NCBI GenBank assembly: GCA_958299035.1
Contig: CATQJL010000223.1
Location: forward strand, 78,695,600-78,759,599
Length of the DNA stretch: 64,000 nucleotides
From: Cylicocyclus nassatus
Lineage: Eukaryota > Nematoda > Chromadorea > Rhabditida > Strongylidae
Direction of reading: 5' to 3'
Position 1 is the stretch's first letter, and every line of letters starts with the position of its first letter. Shown here one piece after another: positions 22,624 through 34,764 of this stretch. The notes beneath the pieces were generated by a model. That model had not been told where the DNA came from. It worked only from the letters and a program-made list of their open reading frames with translations, and searched no databases. Position numbers and translations under genes: made by a program.

Positions 22624-24845
22624 TATACAGTCACTGAAATGTTTTGAACGCTACAGAATTTTTCCAATTTACGAGAGAAAAGGTGAAAAAAAATAAACTG
22701 AATTGCTATGGTGACACAACCTTCCAGCGAAATATAATATGCCGCTTTCCGGAAAATATATCTGTTAAAAATAAAAAATACAGTCTTCAAAATAGTTAAA
22801 ATAACGCATCACAATACAAGGACCATTTTCACTAAACGAGAAGATTTATGGTTTTATTGAAACAAAAAAGCCCTTCAGGAACATAAAAAATAATTAAGGT
22901 CTGCGCTATACTTGAAAATAAGGGTTTGGAATTTAAATTTTCATGATTTCCCATTTTGACATGGAGAATAATCTCCGGGTCAAAATGTTAAATCTCTTTG
23001 TAAAAATGACAAAAGTTGCTTTTCTGTACCTCCATTTCGAATACTACACGATGCACGAAAAAAAGGAAACAATCATTCTGTAATTTTGAACCCCTCGTTT
23101 TTGACATGCTGCGGCACCAGAACGCTGCCATAAAAGAGACAGAGAAAATTACATCCCAAAAAATTAAAGGAGAGAAAAAAAGAACTTTGACGCAGGGAAA
23201 TCAAAGAAACAAAACTTTGAGTGCTTACAAAACTGTCGTAAAGTTTCTGACATTAGTGCATTTGGGGCATTAATTATGCTGAGATGTAGGCCCTATTGTG
23301 CCCTATATAGCGCACAAATCTGATGATTTCGGAAGTTCCTGGGTTATTCTAGAATTAGAAAGAAAAAAGTGTAACAGAAATTGTGCGCTTACCTGGTTCA
23401 TATATGCCAGTCATAGAATTGTTAGAAATAAAAATAAAAACGAGCAAAAAAATGGCACATTTCATCTCATCGACGAACGGTATATACTATAGCTATAAGT
23501 GCATGCACATCATATTGAAGGATACGATGGTACGAGTCACTAAAAACCATTGGTTTCTGTAAAAAAATCGTTTATAGGTTACGATGTTCAAGAACTTTCG
23601 AAAATGTGAATATTTTGAAAAAGTATATAAATGTCAATATGTTAGGACTCACGGGACTCTCATTTCTATTATCCTTACCTGGAAAATGTCTGCCAAAGGG
23701 GGAAATTCAAATCCTTCGGGAAATTGATCATTGAGCTTCTCTCGCACCTCTCTATCTATACACGTTGTTTACTATTTGCGCGGTGAATGGGCGTGTGTGC
23801 TGTGTCTGCAGCAATTCTGTCAACATCTAGCCAAGTTGTCTTAGGCCACAGGTCGCTCGCTTTCATTATTCTATTGTTTTAACCTTATCAAACTTTTAGC
23901 CACTTTGAGATTCCAGATTAAAGAAAAAGCTCTAGTACTTCCGTTCTAGTATTGTTCCATAGCTAAGTTTGAACAAAAGTTAGAAATGGGTGAAAAAATT
24001 GGTCAAGCAAGAAACACTTGTTTTAAGTGCGCTATCAGTAAGGCAGCAAGGCTGAAATTGGAGTATAAGAAATCAGAAAATTCCTCTTAGACCTGTTAAA
24101 GTCATAATCAGTTTTCTAAAACAGTAACTATTCTTTGCGAAGAAAGATTCGGATTTTTGACCGAGCCCAAATCGATCTGAATAAAGATAATTCATTGATG
24201 CTTGATGCAATATTCAATACACTTATCAATTAATTAGCAGGTCGACAGCTGTAAATCCTGTTTAGAAAAGTTCTGCGTTGTTTTCAATTGACCTACCGCT
24301 ACTATGCCTAAGTTCGATTTTTTTCACAAATTCTAATTTCAGGTTTCCCAGCAAAGATTGAGTAGCCCACAGATACATGCATCATTCTCTCTGAGCAGTC
24401 TAACCAAACGTTTTCGTTTTCCATATATTTTCTCGCAAAACCTTAATTTTCTAGCACCAACCTGCCCATGGCCACAATGCACCAAATCCACATTTTTGAA
24501 AGCAAAGAAAGCTTGGCAATATCGCCTATTTGGAGGCCAGCAGTAATTAAGCATTGATCATCTCAAAATTAGAAATTCAGAGTTTTAAGAGCAGTTAAAC
24601 ATATTTCGTTTAGCAAAATTTCGGCACTTCTAGAAATGAATCTGCAAATCGCTGAAAGCTGATGAAAAAGTTCTATGTAAAGAAATTTGCCTACTTGCCC
24701 TAGATGAATTTTGACCTTGGCAGAAAATGCGATGTACTGTAATTTAGAAATGTTCTTCAAAGAGGATGAAAAGCCGCATTGAATGCTCCCCAGAACTTAC
24801 AAGAATTTTTGTTTTGCGGGTTGTAGCGCTCCTAAGGCGAAACTA

Positions 24846-25072
24846 TAGGGCATTAGGAAAATCGTGACGATGGCGCGACCGCGCGCGACACGCACGCCAC
24901 TTCCGGAAATCGCATTTCTTGGTTTTCTTCTCTAGTTTACGTAAGGTAGTATTTAGACACTGGAAGTGACTGAGCTAAACTTGAGGTGATGCCTTCTTGT
25001 ATGAGCGTTTTATGCTCCTGTGGACTCGAAGTCCGCAGCAAAATCCATCGTCACGATTTTATAAATGAACTG
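24846..25072. mobile_element. TA-flanked MITE family B, copy 1
   Basis: Ends read TAGGGCATTAGGAAAATCG and, in reverse complement, CAGTTCATTTATAAAATCG, both continuing TGACGATG. Flanking TA fits the Tc1/mariner group. Copies: 39629-39853 and the expanded element at about 44548-46253. Confidence 0.7.
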
Positions 25073-25803
25073 TACTTTCGGAATGAATTAATATATTTAA
25101 AAAATGTAATGCTTAATGCTTTGCTTTTCTTCATGAAACTACTGTCTGCAATAACAAATGCGACCGCTTGATCTTTAACTCTTTTTGTTAGTCTAACAAC
25201 AGCCAATTTGGCTACTATTGTGATACATTGGGGAAAATATGACACAAATGGTGATCCTTTTCTGTGAAGGTAAGTTAGTTGAACAAACACTTGCAAAAAT
25301 TGTTATTCTGAGATAGAAATATAGCAAAATATTCCTCACCATGCAATCGAGGACCCAACGAACATCTTGCCATCACTAGAAACAAATCCTAACGATTCTT
25401 GGTGATCATTTTGTCGTTTGTTTGCTGTCATTAGAAAATTGTTTCAGCCGGTTTGACTTTGGCATATGTACCTTATTGTCATCCTGAGATGGTGGTACTA
25501 ATGACAAACAATTTTTAACGTAGAAATATCTTAAAAATACCATCAAATCCCTTCTCTCCTATTTCTAGCCCATTATTCGTTCAAGGGTGGTTATTCGGTA
25601 TAGAATGGACATCTTTTCCACCATGGCGTATTTTTGATGTTCAGTTATCTTTTCATCTTGTCTGACTTTTAAAGAACTGTCTTTGGTCGCATAAATTTTT
25701 GAGTCTGCTTATAGAAAATTTTGCATTTTTCATTTTTTGGTATTCCTTTCGAATAATACAATTATCGGTAGTTCCAATTAAATATTTCAGAATTTTACAA
25801 AAA

Positions 25804-28800
25804 ATGGCGTTCAATGCAAGTAACATTGCCGGTGGCACCAAAGAGCTTGCTGATGGAAATCGAATTCCGTTTATCGGGCTGGGCACAGCTGAGAATAGAG
25901 ATCAGGCAAGTTTTGTAGCCTTGAATTTATTTTTATTTTGAAGAAAAATAGTAAAATTTGCTTTGTGAACGGGGAAAAGGGAGTTACTGAGAAGTTGGCA
26001 CTAATTTTAAAAATTTACTGCTCATTTCTTCTCAGATTTCTTGCGAAAATTCCTTTTGTACGCTGTTTAGTTTCAAATCTGGGACCTACCCAGCCTGAAA
26101 TACTAGTAGAAACAATTCACTAAAGAACGACAGATCCTTGGTACTACGAAAACTCCTATCAAGATTTGAATCGGCGCCAAAATGGGGGAAGGAAATTATC
26201 TCATTTCTTGTCAGGACGTCGCAACCTTTAATCAAAGAAGTCAAAACAGAATTTCCCTCAATTTCCTTAGTCTGATAGATTTTTGCCATTAATTTTCCCA
26301 GTAGTAGTCGCTGAGTTTTCGCGTGATTCCAAAACATGTTTTTGAGTTCCGAAATGCTTCTACTATGAATAAAATGACGAAGAATTTTGTTATGAACGGT
26401 TGGATTTGAAAGAACATGGAAGATGATTATTCTGATGTCTTTAGACTTTATTATCAGTAAAATTGAGGCGGAAAATAAGTTTTAAAATTTGCACAACACA
26501 ATCGATAGGATAAATGCTAAAAATAGATTCCAATTTACGGTTTATAGAAATATTGGATAAAAGTCTGTTTGTATAGTTCTTACGCAGGAGAAACAAAATC
26601 GAGTAAGAATAAAAAATGAACGTCAAGAAAAAATCAACACTTTTTGAAGACAAATTGGTGTTTATAACGATTAGTTTTTCAAACAGTTAAATCTGAGAAA
26701 GTAAAATATGTACTTCACAGTCTTTATTTTTTCAAATGAAATTCTGCATGGGCGTCAAAGTTGCAGGCTTGATATTGATATTGTTAGAACTATCTTCAAA
26801 CCAATTTTTTCATCACTGTAATTTTTCCTGCAGCGAATTTGACTATAATAGATGGGTTACATTTGATTTTGTAGGAAGGTATAAGCACCGCAATTGAAGC
26901 AGCTCTAAAAGCTGGATATCGTATGATTGATACAGCCGAATATTACCAAAACGAGGAGGAGCTTGGGATCGCCATAGCGGTGAGTTCTCTACCTCGGTTA
27001 AATACTGCATGATTGCCATATTTAGGAAAATCTCCCAAGACTTGGACTTAAACGAGAGGATATCTTCATCACATCAAAGGTTCAGATCAAGAATGGGAAA
27101 GTTTCCGATTGGGCAGAATTCAGCGTAAGACAATCGTTGGATAAACTCAGAACTGAGTACGTAGGTTCCGCGGGCTGTCCTAAGTTCGTTCTATGCGGGA
27201 ATATTTAGTAGAATTTTTTCAGCTACCTAGACATGCTCTTGGTACATTTTCCAAGGGATAGAGACACTGGTAAAAATGATGAATATGAACTCAACAAGAA
27301 AGGCAGAAAAGAACTTTGGCAGAAAATGGAAGAATTCAAAGGTACTTTCTTCATTATTGAGAAAAAAATTGTTCGAAATCTTTTTCGTCTGCAGAGCGTG
27401 GAATCGTAAAATCTATTGGAGTGTCAAATTATGAAGTCTATCATCTGATAGAGCTTTTCGAATACGCAAAAGTAAGTCGTACTTTTCACTTTTTCGCTTT
27501 TCGTAACCTTGAAGGCAGTGTCCCGGCAGATTCGCGCCCTGGGAGTTATAGATGTAGTGGGGTTCCTGGTCACCCCACTGACCTCCAGGCGCAGTCCAGC
27601 TGGTTGCTGTTCCCCCTGGGCCGAGAAAATGGCCCTAGAACCGGCGCGCGCAACCCCATCGGCGCGCGCTTGGACGGCCTCTCTTGTCTGTTCGGCGCGG
27701 GACCCCACGACCGCTCTCCCTCGTTGCGCATGCTGTCCAAAGCAAAAATTACAGATTGCAGGGTCTTCGTGCAAGACTTCCCAGCTTTCCATTAACACGT
27801 TTCGGACCGGTGCTGCGCATGGTGCAGCACGCGCCTTTCAATGATCTTTTTATTGTTTGCAGGAGGTTTTCTTTCTGTCCAAGGTTATCGAGTCAAAGTC
27901 CTAAGCTTATACTTCTCAAATGACTTTGTAGAATTGTGCCGCCTATATTTGTTTGGGAGATATAAGCGCAAATCGAACGACAGTTGCAACGAAGTGCGGC
28001 AACGCGAACGACGCATGCGACGTCGCAACTTTACTTTGCTTCGAATTCAGGGAGAAAAACCATAGTTCCAATAATTATGTGTATCGTGTACAACATAGAT
28101 ACTTTTGGATACAATTAGAAACTGAGTTCTTGTTCCTATCTTTCAGGAAAGCACGGAAATTCAAACACTTCGAATTCACTCAGAACTTTGGGTATGAATC
28201 TTGTCTGACATGCTGATTACAGATGTAGTGCACAGCATACGAATTAAGGTCCCTTTGTTGGCTAACGGCTGAAGGTACCCTCTTTTTCGCCGCGCGTAAC
28301 TTCGCGGTCCGAAACGTGTTAAGAATCTCGTCCGAGCTGCTTTTTTGGAATTGGGTAAACGTCCCATAAATTCGGGTTCTACGTGGCGAAAAGGCCTAAA
28401 ACATGCAGAAAGTTGGATGTGCAAAATCTGCCGGGACACTCCCTTTAACGGTCAGTAATGGCAAATATACAATTTTTTAGCATCGTCCCGTCATGAATCA
28501 GCTCGAATTTACACCGTACTTTACAAGACCGACGCTGAAGCATTTCTGCGAAATGAATAATATTTTTATGCAGGTCTGTTGTGTTTGGACTTTTTTGTCG
28601 CCAGTCAGAAAAAAATGTGTTTCAGGCGTTCTCTTCTCAATTGTGGGGAAATAAAGAGGTGTTGGTAGAGGATGCTGTCCAGAAACTTGCAGAGAAATTC
28701 AATGTCACTCCACAGGTTGGATCTACCCCAACTCTAGTTTAGGGCCTTTTTTTGGAAATCGACTAGCTTAAAATGAGGTAAAACTTGATGAAAATGATGA

Positions 28801-29209
28801 ATTTTTTGTTTTTCAGGTTCTTCTTTATGCCTTTGGTGTGAACTCTGGATGTGGAATCGTCCCCAGATCGGGTAATCCAAAGCATATTGAGGATAATATT
28901 CGCCAGGTACGGTATCACTGTATCTTTTTGCTGTAAGGGAGTTCTTATTCCTGGACGTGTTTTTGCTATCATAGTACAAAACACCTTTTGGCGCAGTTTG
29001 CATAAACGAGACGAGCCCGGTCCCTTCCTACACTCTCATGTGTCGCTGTGCCATAGTGGTGCAAAAGTGCCGTTATTTCTCGTCTTTTCTTAGATTAGAA
29101 CTTTGAGGTGCCAACAATCAAGATGTCTGACGAAGAACTAGAATCTCTGAACGAACTTGATCGAAATGCTTCACTCTGTCCAGGAGTACCCTCATGGAGA
29201 TGCCTGTAA
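25804..29209 (+). CDS. Aldo-keto reductase, tandem copy 2
   Basis: Nine exons at positions homologous to copy 1: 25804-25905, 26875-26979, 27026-27156, 27223-27341, 27395-27471, 28481-28573, 28626-28715, 28817-28906, 29099-29209, giving 305 aa. Exons 2 to 8 have exactly the same lengths as in copy 1. An acceptor (TATTTCAG) lies 13 bases before ATG. Family motifs: [66 protein letters not shown]. As in copy 1, the catalytic His position is not His. Intron 1 begins with GC (CAG/GCAAGT), a rare GC-AG intron. Intron 5 carries a nested pair of transposons. AATAAA lies at 29327-29332. Confidence 0.87.
27509..28448. mobile_element. TTAA-target transposon remnant in aldo-keto reductase 2 intron 5
   Basis: The ends carry a perfect 16-bp inverted repeat AGTGTCCCGGCAGATT (27517-27532 and 28425-28440), extended outward by AAGG and bounded by TTGA on the left and TTAA on the right. 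No transposase frame is found. It is interrupted by a second element at 27796-28318. Confidence 0.75.
27792..28322. mobile_element. piggyBac-like element nested in the previous one
   Basis: Perfect inverted ends CACGTTTCGGACCG (27796-27809 and 28305-28318) are flanked on both sides by TTAA (27792-27795 and 28319-28322), the piggyBac target duplication. About 523 bp and non-coding, so a MITE of that superfamily. Confidence 0.78.
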
Positions 29210-29910
29210 CCAGTTCAAATATTGTGGATTTGAAGAATTGCCACTCTTTTTGTATATATATTTGTAAGCTATCTGTGCTTGTGTTTCTATATCTGTGCGC
29301 ATGTTATTGGCTTCACCAGTCGTTGTAATAAAAATTTATTCCGCTTCACTTGGTTGCTCAAAATGATACAAGTCATGAAACAGACTTACTAGAAGGCTGA
29401 TGGTTGTATTTATACAGTAACGTATAGTTAATGTCGAAAGATACAGTTACCGATGAACAACCATCTAATACTGGTCCCGATTTCTGCTGATGTGTCTCTG
29501 AGCTAGACATGTGCAACAGCTCTGCATCTCTGCACATAGCACGTACCTGCAGCTCGTGACGGCTGTCCGCAAAAGGTGGAGTCTGTTCGTCCGCTACCCT
29601 TTCTTGAGCATTTCGATACACCATCGTCTTTTCGAACAGTCTTATAAGCTTTGATTTAAGTGGCTTGGCGGCTGGAGGTGGGATATTGTGACCTATATAA
29701 GGCCGCTTGCGCCCGCGACGCACTCTGCGTCTCTCTCGCGCGCGTGCTCTCTAATCATTACATATGAATGAGCATCAAGAAAGGAATGGGTACAAAGAGT
29801 AACGTTTTCGTAATTAGCATGTCAGACAACCCTTCTGGGTCAAGTATTAGCAAATTCTGAGGTTCCTAATATTGGGCCACAAAGGTAAAATTTTCCTTTT
29901 CGGACACGAT
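29210..29910. other. Downstream flank of aldo-keto reductase 2 with truncated MITE A
   Basis: Holds the reductase 2 3'UTR, and from 29646 the left part of MITE family A (AGCTTTGATTTAAGTGGC, then TTGGCGGCTGG) up to about 29760, where similarity stops. No third reductase copy follows. Nothing else recognised. Confidence 0.5.
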
Positions 29911-29939
29911 TCACTTTGTTTTGAGGTGAGTTAACATTC

Positions 29940-31085
29940 TCTTTTTACACTCACAATAATCAGAAGTCAAAGTGGCCAATCCTAGCAAGCTGACTACCAT
30001 TCGATGCAACATTTGAACACTGATTTTGCATCTGTATTCCAATCTAGACTTAGCGCTTTGTGGACGACGTTCTGAGGGGGAACGGAACTTATCTACCCAA
30101 AGCACATGCCGCATCGTAGATATAGAGGTCATGAGTTGTCAGCAACGCTAATTAGCACTTAATCATCGACGTATGAGATCCAGTCTGTGCACACAGCAGC
30201 CCGTCCTTATCCTGGAACACATGAAAATGAAACTCACTAAAATTTCGAATTCAAAGTTCAGTAGCGATAGAAGTCCGACTGAAGTAAAAACTTGAATTTA
30301 GGTATTCTCAAGCACACTGTTCCCAAATATGCTAGTGATTTTCCTCTATTCCTCCAAATTTACTCTTTTTTTTTGAAAAACAAAGTTTTTTACGACTTCA
30401 CTTAATCCGAAAAACTAATGTTCAAAGGTTTTCATCATGCCGGTTTTTTAATTTACAGTGAAGTTGTAGAAAAAACTTTATATTCTAAAAAAATTGAATT
30501 TGGAAGCATTGAGCAAACATATTCGGAAGCAGCGTTCCAATCGGACACATATTGCTACTGAACTTTAAATTCGAAATTTCATCGAAATTCGGTTTACTGT
30601 GTTCCCGGATGAGAAAGAGGGTGCTGCGTGCACATATTGGCTCTGCATACGGTGCTGATTAGGTGCCAATTAGCGTTGCTGACAACTCATGACCTCTGTA
30701 ACTACGCTGCGGCAAGTGCTTTGGGTGGATAAGTTCCCGCACCCCGTTCTGAGCAGTTTTCTTCCGAAAAAATCGTGCATAAAAATTGCGAAATTGAGCA
30801 CATTGTTGCACTTTCAGCTCACCTTTGAGCTTTGAGAAGTAAACTAATCCGGCTGCATGTTTTGGCCCAGCGTCAAGCCAAACATGGCTTGTAGCCAAAT
30901 TTGCGCCTTGCATGCACAATTTTTAGCAAATAACGACCTTTAACGGCTCAATTCGCCCACATAGGCAGAGATGCAGATTTGTATTCCATATCTAAGCAGA
31001 TATGAAATACAAATCCGAAGTCAGCATTTCATCAACTAAGGGTACGCAGCATGTTTGGATTGGCCACTTCGATTTCTGACCATTC
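29940..31085. mobile_element. 1.1-kb foldback element
   Basis: Long diverged inverted arms. 29961-29985 (GTCAAAGTGGCCAATCCTAG) mirrors 31057-31080, and 30085-30165 mirrors 30655-30740 (CAACGCTAATTAGC against GCTAATTGGC... in reverse). An inner pair is near 30240 and 30560. The centre is about 30,500. No coding capacity. The right end abuts another MITE at 31091. Confidence 0.6.
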
Positions 31086-31090
31086 CCTTA

Positions 31091-31297
31091 GGCTCCCGCC
31101 AGAGTGCCGAAGCCATGCCAGCGCTAGCCAGCGCCGAGCCAGCGCTTCGATCGATACACGTGTATTTCGTTGGCGCGGGGCTAGCTGACCTAGTTCTCAG
31201 CAGGTAGATGTCCCGAACGAAATACACGTGTATCGATCGAAACGCTGGCTCGGCGCTGGCGTAGCGCTGGCATGGCTTCGGCACTCTGGCGGGAGCC
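31091..31297. mobile_element. Harbinger-like MITE, copy 1
   Basis: 207 bp with arms starting GGCTCCCGCCAGAGTGCCGA at both ends, almost completely palindromic, around a 40-bp loop. Flanked by the direct repeat TTA (31088-31090 and 31298-31300), the target size of PIF/Harbinger elements. A second copy is at 36155-36323. Confidence 0.75.
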
Positions 31298-31439
31298 TTA
31301 TCAGTAAAAAGCATGACTCCTTCGCCCACATGGGAAATCCCACCTCAAATAACCGCCAAATATGGTATTAAGAGCCAGCCAAAATTGACTGATTGTCACA
31401 TTAGAGAAGAGAAATTGTGCTCCAATCACTCATGTAGAA

Positions 31440-32191
31440 CAGGGCTCAGCACAGCTGGCACCGGGTCAAGCTGGATATCGTTTTTAGCGCGGAAAGCAAA
31501 GGGGATATCGTTTCTACAAGGGCCGAGGCGGAGAACTGCCGAAAAAATGCCGCCGGCATGCCACCGGCATGCCATTGGCAAGCTGTCCATCAACAAACAA
31601 AGGCGTTGTTTTCAGCCCGCAATAGTATGACACCAAATTTGGTGTGTGTATGCGCGTTGTGGACCGGAACTACGGGCAAATTTTATGAAAACTTATGTGA
31701 ATGAAAGCTGTGCCCAACTTTTTTCTGAATTAGCTGGCACCGTGCCTGGGTGCCAGCTGAGCTGGCACCGACACTTTGCTCACATAAGTTTTCATACTTT
31801 TTTACATAAAATGTATCCACACTGTAAAAGATTACATACGGAGAAGAAACAGTTTCATAATGTTCTCTTTTCAGCGTTTTATAGCAATTTGAAAACCGCT
31901 CCGCTCCGCCGTCGAAAAATCGGCTTTTTCTGCTTCTCAAGATGTGATTCGACCACTTAAAAAGCTCAGAAAGCTATGAGAAGTTCTTTCAGAAATGTTG
32001 CAGAAAAATGCAGAAATGAGAAGTTCTTTCAGAAATCAGAAATGCATGAAAACACTACTACATTTTTTTACATAGTATAAAAATGATGACGGGTTTTCAA
32101 AACAGGTCAAAAGGGACTTCGTACGAAATTTTCATTATCAAACGGGACTTCGTTTTGAAATTTCCCCGGTGCCAGCTCGTGCCGAGCCCTG
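31440..32191. mobile_element. hAT-type MITE with 8-bp target duplication
   Basis: Ends CAGGGCTCAGCACAGCTGGC and, in reverse complement, CAGGGCTCGGCACGAGCTGG. A perfect 8-bp direct repeat ATGTAGAA flanks the element (31432-31439 and 32192-32199), the hallmark of hAT transposition. The 752-bp interior has its own inverted repeat (31683-31705 against 31780-31800) and no transposase. Confidence 0.82.
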
Positions 32192-32199
32192 ATGTAGAA

Positions 32200-33740
32200 T
32201 ATAAGATATGTAAGCTATCAAAGCTACATGTATATTTTTCTCATCGCAATATACGTAGTAGCGCAGATTCACACACACAGACACTTACCGTAACATTTTG
32301 CTCTGAATATAAGATTTGGAAGACGACTATATCTGAAATTTGGGACAAACGAAATTTTGGCTAACTCCCAATTCTGTAGTTTGGCAGTTACTTGATGTTT
32401 GACTTCTCATGTGAGCAAAGAAGAAGTAGGGCTCTGTACTTAGTGCAAAAAAATTTAGCTAACATTTTCAAAACAAAGTTGATCATCTCTGAAAACGACT
32501 TAGAAAATATCAGAATTCGCTGAAACTTGGTCGGCAAGGGTTGCCTGACATGCACGAATACAGTGCTAGCCAAAAGTTGCTGGCCAAAAGTTCCACTCTG
32601 ACATTTCGCTATGTCTTACTCTGTTTCGCACATTACGAACTCACATTATATTATATGCAAATCACTCTGCTTAATCGAGAAGTTTTGCATTTTCGTGCAC
32701 ACAAAAGGGAGCTCTGAGAAAAATGGCAGGTACGGCGAGATCGAGGTTGATCAAAGCTGCAGTTACTTTCTGCTAAACGTCTTTGGAGAACTTATCACCT
32801 TCTAGCATTTGGGCTATAGATGAACCCCTAAACCCTAAGCCTTAAGATATGCAGTGCAAAAGCATTCATCAAATTTCCAAAAAGGAGAGGTTCAGAGGTC
32901 CAGAGAGTTCTCCAACTTCATGAAAACACTGCTCTTACAAAGACGAGCACTGGTCCAGAGCTCACAGAGCTTTACTGGAAACATAGACGCGCTAATACCA
33001 GAGAAAAGTTTTGCGTTTATCACGCCTATCAAATCTTTGACTTGCCTAAGGAAATTATCAATTGTAAAGAATGCGCAAACTTTTCCGTAGCTGTAGCGCC
33101 ATCATGTTTCCAGTGGAGTTCTGCCAGCTTCGGACCAGCCCTTCTTTGTAGAAGCAGTGCTTTCTTGAAAGTAGAACTCTCTAGAGCGTTAACTCAGTTT
33201 TTGAGCTGAAAAGTGCGCCGAATCTGAGTTAAGGGGATGGTAGATTTTGAGGCATGTCAAGCAGTTCTTTTTGTTTCACACTCGAAAACCGCCACTAATC
33301 GTCCAAATGATGAGCCTTTACATGAAAGCACGGATTAGCCGATTATCTCTCGACAACCTTACGATTTATCCAATTTGTGGTCATTTGGCGTTCAAGAAGA
33401 TTTGCTCCGTAAACTCTCCTTTTTGGGAGTTCGACGAATGCTGGTTGCACTGCATATCTCAAGGCTTAGTGGTGCATATGTAGCTCAGATGGTGCAAGGT
33501 GACAAGTTCTCCAAAGACATTGAGCAGAAAATAGCTTCAAGTTTTGACCAACGCCGTTTTCGCCATTGACCTCAGAGCCCCTTTTCTGTGTGCATGAAAC
33601 TGCAAAATGTTTTGACACAGTGTCAAGCAGTGTGATTTGCATGTAATAGCAGGATTTGGATTCGTTTTATGCGAAAAGATTAAGATATAGCAAAACTTGG
33701 GAGTGACTGCAAAATACCCACAAGGAAAGGAAGGGGTCGA
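32200..33740. other. Unannotated AT-rich DNA
   Basis: No exon with splice-site and frame support was found on either strand, and no clear inverted repeat. Short open frames have no family features. Confidence 0.5.
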
Positions 33741-33779
33741 AACGGCCTTTTGAAATGAGATGTACAATGTTTTGTAGAG

Positions 33780-34540
33780 ATCGGAACGCTGACTCCAAAT
33801 CTGCCTTCACTATCTGCTGCGGGCTATTGGGTGAGGAGTTATGAGGTTTTTGTAAGTGAGAAGTTAAATGCAATACTAGTGTAAAATCAGTAGTATTTTT
33901 TCTAGACCTTAACTGTAGTCGGGCCACTCCAACAAATATTCTTAATGCAAATATTGTAAGGGAGCGCAGGGTGAGTAATGAGATCTTTTAGATCTTTTCA
34001 AATTTCTAGCTATTACGTAGGCTTTGTGTTTATTCTCCCAGGCTCTCTTCTCGCCCTTTGCTTACAGATCGGTGGTGCGATAACTCGACGAGCAGGGCAT
34101 AAAGACCAAAGGCGGAACGGTACGGCAGTATGGTGAATGGACGTCTGGCGACGTGTCGTCTTTGGATCGCCAGACCCGTCTCTCGTGCTTCATTTAGGAT
34201 CCTTACTTCTAGTTGATCTCGATTGTGTTCTGGTTGATGTTGATGTATTGTCGTTCCATGCTTGCCCATAAATGTATATCTTGTTGATTGTTCTGTGCTG
34301 CAGCTGAGGCTAGTAATTAGTGGGGGCAAGTCATAAGGCCCGATCAAGAATGGCTGATTGTGGTTCCTTTAGTATATACCAACTCGCTGCTGCCTCATTT
34401 GAACGTCACGAAAGGGTTACGAATGATTTTTTCACTAACCTCGCATTGAACTTTTCTCACAAAAGCCTTCCAACCCTTTGCCCAAAAGCTCGCAGCAGAT
34501 AGCAAAGGTAGATTTGGAATCAACGTTCCAAGCTTTCGAG
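33780..34540. repeat. Diverged inverted-repeat element
   Basis: GACTCCAAATCTGCCTTCAC followed by TATCTGCTGC (33790-33825) reappears inverted at 34490-34535. Related sequence (GATTCCAAATCTGCTTTCC) is found in the foldback at 59943-60402. The ends are not well defined. Confidence 0.45.
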
Positions 34541-34764
34541 ACAACGCACATCTCAGCTTAAAAGCCCACTTCGAGTAACCTTCCTTCTCTTCTCAGATAG
34601 TTAGACGATAATGCTGGGAGGTGGAGGCTCCAATGAGACACTCAGAGGGGAAGGGAGGGAGGGGGGGGGGGGAATTATATCCGGTGGTTTGTGTCACACG
34701 TCTTGCTCGACTCTGCCTATAACTTTCGACTTCCAAAAAGTTTGATAATTTTAGGTTTCGAAGG

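Larger units (their letters stand above)
22252..25790. other. Intergenic DNA between the two aldo-keto reductases
   Basis: Holds a 3' end signal for copy 1, MITE family A copy 2, the repeat shared with 17755 (at 23735-23885) and a TA-flanked MITE at 24846-25072. No additional exon was supported on either strand. Confidence 0.5.
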
